DNA of 15,777 nucleotides, from assembly GCA_937883885.1 (NCBI GenBank), contig CAKZXL010000933.1, positions 1 through 15,777 of the forward strand, written 5' to 3'. The position numbers and the translations under genes are program-made. Origin of the DNA: an uncultured Aquincola sp. Lineage in GTDB: Bacteria; Pseudomonadota; Gammaproteobacteria; Burkholderiales; Burkholderiaceae. Positions 13,973-15,777 of this stretch are shown here, in pieces. The stretch's first letter is position 1; each line of letters begins with the position of its first letter. The notes below the pieces were generated by a model, which worked only from the letters and a program-made list of their open reading frames with translations, was not told where the DNA came from and searched no databases.

Positions 13973-15004
13973 ATGTCATCCACCGTCAAGGACATCGCCC
14001 AGCTGGCGCAGGTCTCGGCCGCCACCGTCTCGCTGGTGCTCAACGGCAAGGGCGGCATCTCGGAAGAAACGCGGGCGCGGGTGCTGCAGGCGGCCGCCAG
14101 CCTGCACTACGCGCCGCGCAGCCCCAAGGCCGGCGCACCCGCGCACACCGGCACGCTGCGCTTCCTGAAGATCGCCAAGCACGGTCACACCGTGAACCGC
14201 GACCACAACACCTTCATCGCCGACTACATCGACGGCATGTCGCACGAAGCCGGCGCCAAGGGCTACAAGCTGGAGATCGTCAGCTACGAAGGCACGCCGG
14301 TGGAGGACATCGTGGCCTCGCTGGCGGGCACCTCGCTCAGCGGCGTGGTGGTGCTGGGCACCGAGCTGTCGGAAGACGACGTGCGGCTGTTCGAGGGCGT
14401 GGCGCTGCCGCTGGTGTTCATCGACACCCACTACGACCTGCTGGAACAGAACTTCGTGAACATGAACAACCGCGACGCGGTGTTCAAGATCCTGTCGCAC
14501 TTCGCGCAGCGGGGCTTCCGGCACATCGGCTTCGTGGCCAGCAACGTGGCCACCACCAACTTCCGGCTGCGGCGCGAAGCCTTCATGGACGGCATGAAGG
14601 TGCTGGGCCTGCCGGTGCGCTCGCGCGACATCATCACGGTGGACTCCACCTACGACGGCGCCTACCAGGACATGCTGGCCAAGCTGCAGGGCGGCCTGGC
14701 GGTGCCCGAGTGCCTGTTCTGCACCAACGACATCATCACCTACGGCTGCATCAAGGCGCTGCGCGAGTTCAACCTGCGCATCCCGCAGGACCTGTCGGTC
14801 ATCGGCTTCGACAACCTGCCGATGAGCGCGGCCATGGACCCGCCGCTGACCACCATCGACGTGTCCAAGCGGCAGATCGGCTACCAGGCGATCAAGCTGC
14901 TGGACGACCTGGTGCGCGCCACCGACCGCGCCCCGGCGGTCAAGATCATGGTGGGCGCCAACCTGGTGGAACGCGCCAGCGTGGCCAGCCCGCCGCAGCG
15001 CTGA
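13973..15004 (+). CDS. LacI family transcriptional regulator of the divergent transport/kinase operon
   Basis: This 343-residue DNA-binding repressor has the N-terminal helix-turn-helix VKDIAQLAQVSAATVSLVLN (residues 5-24), followed by ISEETRARVLQAAASLHYAPR, the standard LacI head and hinge-helix region. The rest is a type I periplasmic-binding-protein-like effector domain: FIADYIDGMSHEAGAKGYKL, LSGVVVLGTEL, PLVFIDTHYD, RGFRHIGFVAS, CLFCTNDIITYGCIKAL and DLSVIGFDNLPMSAAMDPPL. The length is normal for the family. It is transcribed away from the ABC transporter operon across a 182-bp gap with several related operator-like repeats, so it probably represses that operon and itself. The inducer should be the transported compound or an early intermediate. 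The start has only a weak GAAG upstream. Confidence 0.93.
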   Translation: MSSTVKDIAQLAQVSAATVSLVLNGKGGISEETRARVLQAAASLHYAPRSPKAGAPAHTGTLRFLKIAKHGHTVNRDHNTFIADYIDGMSHEAGAKGYKLEIVSYEGTPVEDIVASLAGTSLSGVVVLGTELSEDDVRLFEGVALPLVFIDTHYDLLEQNFVNMNNRDAVFKILSHFAQRGFRHIGFVASNVATTNFRLRREAFMDGMKVLGLPVRSRDIITVDSTYDGAYQDMLAKLQGGLAVPECLFCTNDIITYGCIKALREFNLRIPQDLSVIGFDNLPMSAAMDPPLTTIDVSKRQIGYQAIKLLDDLVRATDRAPAVKIMVGANLVERASVASPPQR

Positions 15005-15053
15005 GGCACGCGCCCGACACCGCCCGTACACAGCTTGCAAAACAGCCGGTCGC

Positions 15054-15072
15054 CCGAGGCGGTTATCCTCGG
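15054..15072 (+). terminator. Hairpin after the LacI-family gene, terminator-like but without a U-tract
   Basis: CCGAGG (15054-15059) and CCTCGG (15067-15072) pair perfectly around a 7-nt loop (CGGTTAT). The stem begins 49 nt after the regulator stop and ends 28 nt before the SWIB gene start. No T-run follows, so it may be a weak terminator, an upstream structure of the next mRNA, or chance. Confidence 0.3.
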
Positions 15073-15100
15073 CGGCCGTTCACTGCCACAGAAAGAGACG

Positions 15101-15361
15101 ATGGCCACCGCCGCAAAGAAGTCGGGCGCTTTCATGAAGCCCCTGAAGCCCAGCGCAGAACTCGCGAAGATCGTGGGTGATGAGCCCCTGGCCCGCACCG
15201 AAGTCACCAAGCGCGTGTGGGACTACATCAAGGCCCACAACCTGCAGAACCCCGCCAACAAGCGCAACATCCTGTGCGACGCTGCGCTCAAGAACGTGAT
15301 GGGCAAGGACGAGGTCACGATGTTCGAGATGACCGCCTTGGTCGGCAAGCACCTCAGCTGA
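15101..15361 (+). CDS. Small SWIB/MDM2 domain-containing protein
   Basis: This protein has 86 residues. I chose the ATG at 15101, preceded by AGAGA; the frame is open upstream to 15035 but those residues look non-coding. After a Lys-rich start (MATAAKKSGAFMKPLKPS) it shows the SWIB pattern: ELAKIVGDEPLARTEVTKRV, WDYIKAHNLQNPANKRNILC, DAALKNVMGKDEVTMFEM and a closing TALVGKHLS. SWIB domains are best known from eukaryotic chromatin-remodelling subunits and MDM2. In bacteria they occur as short stand-alone proteins or as topoisomerase fusions, with unclear function, probably in DNA or protein binding. The gene is complete and separate from the sugar operon. Downstream lies a strong palindromic element before the convergent nuclease gene. 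Confidence 0.93.
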   Translation: MATAAKKSGAFMKPLKPSAELAKIVGDEPLARTEVTKRVWDYIKAHNLQNPANKRNILCDAALKNVMGKDEVTMFEMTALVGKHLS

Positions 15362-15366
15362 AACCT

Positions 15367-15411
15367 GGAGCCCCCAAGCTCACTGCGTTCGCTACCCCCC
15401 ATGGGGGCTCC
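15367..15411. terminator. Long inverted repeat between convergent genes (bidirectional terminator or dispersed repeat)
   Basis: GGAGCCCCC (15367-15375) and GGGGGCTCC (15403-15411) are perfect 9-bp inverted arms separated by 27 nt. CCCCCATGGGGG (15396-15407) forms a competing inner palindrome. It starts 5 nt after the SWIB stop. There is no clean U-tract, but the position between convergent genes suits transcript ending from either side. Confidence 0.5.
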
Positions 15412-15439
15412 TAGTCCCTTGGGGCGGCCCAGCGGGACT
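15367..15439. repeat. Composite palindromic intergenic repeat of Burkholderiales style
   Basis: The 9-bp inverted repeat at 15367-15411 is followed directly by a second one: AGTCCC (15413-15418) with GGGACT (15434-15439), around a GGGGCGGCCC-containing loop. The segment between the first arms, AAGCTCACTGCGTTCGCTAC, resembles intergenic repeats I recall from related betaproteobacterial genomes. Only one copy is in this window, so its dispersed nature is inferred. Confidence 0.45.
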
Positions 15440-15453
15440 GGGGCACAGACCGG

Positions 15454-15777
15454 CTATGCGCCGGTCAGGACGATCCAGGCCGGCGCATGGTCGCTGGCCT
15501 TTTCGCGGCCCCGCACGGCCTTGTCCACGCCGGCCGCCCGCAGGCGCTCAAGCGCCGGTGCGTTGAGCATCAAATGGTCGATGCGCAAACCGGCGTCGCG
15601 TTGCCAGCGCTGGCGCAGGTAGTCCCAGAAGGTGTAGAGCGGTGCGTCCGGGTGCAAGGCCCGCAGCGCATCGGTCCAGCCTTCGGCCTGCAGTTGCTCG
15701 AACGCGGCCCGCGCCTCGGGCTGCAGCAGCGCATCCTTCTTCCACGAGCGGGTGGAATAGATGTCGGCCACCGCATC
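15454..15777 (-). CDS. xth: Exodeoxyribonuclease III family protein, C-terminal part (5' end outside window)
   Basis: The leftward frame is open from the right edge to a TAG at 15456-15454, giving about 107 residues. It reads VADIYSTRSWKKDALLQPEA, then YTFWDYLRQRWQRDAGLRID, HLMLNAP, and finally REKASDHAPAWIVL. The FWDY, LRIDH and SDHAP blocks are the C-terminal signature of exonuclease III/AP endonucleases; the His in SDHAP is catalytic. Such enzymes cut DNA at abasic sites and degrade 3' ends during base excision repair. The N-terminal half, with the metal-binding Asn and Glu, lies beyond the window. A GTG near the edge is not the true start because the family is about 250-270 residues long. 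The gene converges on the SWIB gene. Confidence 0.9.
   Translation of the reverse strand, partial: DAVADIYSTRSWKKDALLQPEARAAFEQLQAEGWTDALRALHPDAPLYTFWDYLRQRWQRDAGLRIDHLMLNAPALERLRAAGVDKAVRGREKASDHAPAWIVLTGA

Noticed and set aside
15035..15069. TTGCAA (15035-15040) with TATCCT (15064-15069) as a promoter for the SWIB gene
   Set aside because: Spacing is 23 bp and the second box overlaps the CCGAGG/CCTCGG hairpin; the match is too poor to call.

Overview
This is a very GC-rich chromosomal window with short intergenic gaps and long spurious antisense frames. The small SWIB/MDM2 protein, the DUF3016 and DUF885 proteins and the style of the intergenic palindromic repeat all resemble Burkholderiales, for example the Leptothrix/Rubrivivax/Ideonella group. 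That placement is inference from gene content and was not tested. No rRNA, tRNA, CRISPR, prophage or transposase genes are visible. No stretch longer than about 180 bp lacks a gene.

Layout, left to right. 1-155: the tail of a probable NUDIX hydrolase. 277-1284 (+) and 1288-2289 (-): two solitary ABC-transporter substrate-binding proteins of unrelated classes (NitT/Tau/Ssu type and BMP/PnrA type), tail to tail with 3 bp between stop codons and no permease or ATPase beside them here. 2422-4317 (+): a DUF885 lipoprotein with a metallopeptidase-like HEAVPGHH motif. 4339-4875 (-): a DUF3016 secreted protein. 4981-6423 (-): a coniferyl-aldehyde-type aldehyde dehydrogenase.

The centre of interest is a leftward cluster at 13790-6501, controlled by a divergent LacI-family regulator (13973-15004, +). 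In transcription order it encodes permease, sugar-type periplasmic binding protein, double-NBD ATPase, second permease, DhaK-like kinase subunit, DhaL-like kinase subunit and a beta-hydroxyacid dehydrogenase. Four of the six junctions overlap by 1-4 nt, so translation is probably coupled. The aldehyde dehydrogenase lies 77 bp further on the same strand and may belong to the same transcript. The kinase keeps the catalytic residues of dihydroxyacetone kinase, but it has GHLP where the classical enzyme has GHEP and there is no DhaM phosphodonor gene nearby. I read the cluster as uptake and catabolism of a small ketose, sugar alcohol or sugar acid whose identity is unknown. The 182-bp divergent intergenic region carries several related TTTARTGAAC-type sites that look like operators for the LacI protein.

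The right end holds a SWIB/MDM2 domain protein (15101-15361, +), an intergenic double-palindrome repeat/terminator (15367-15439), and the C-terminal part of an exodeoxyribonuclease III-type enzyme (15454 to the window end, -).
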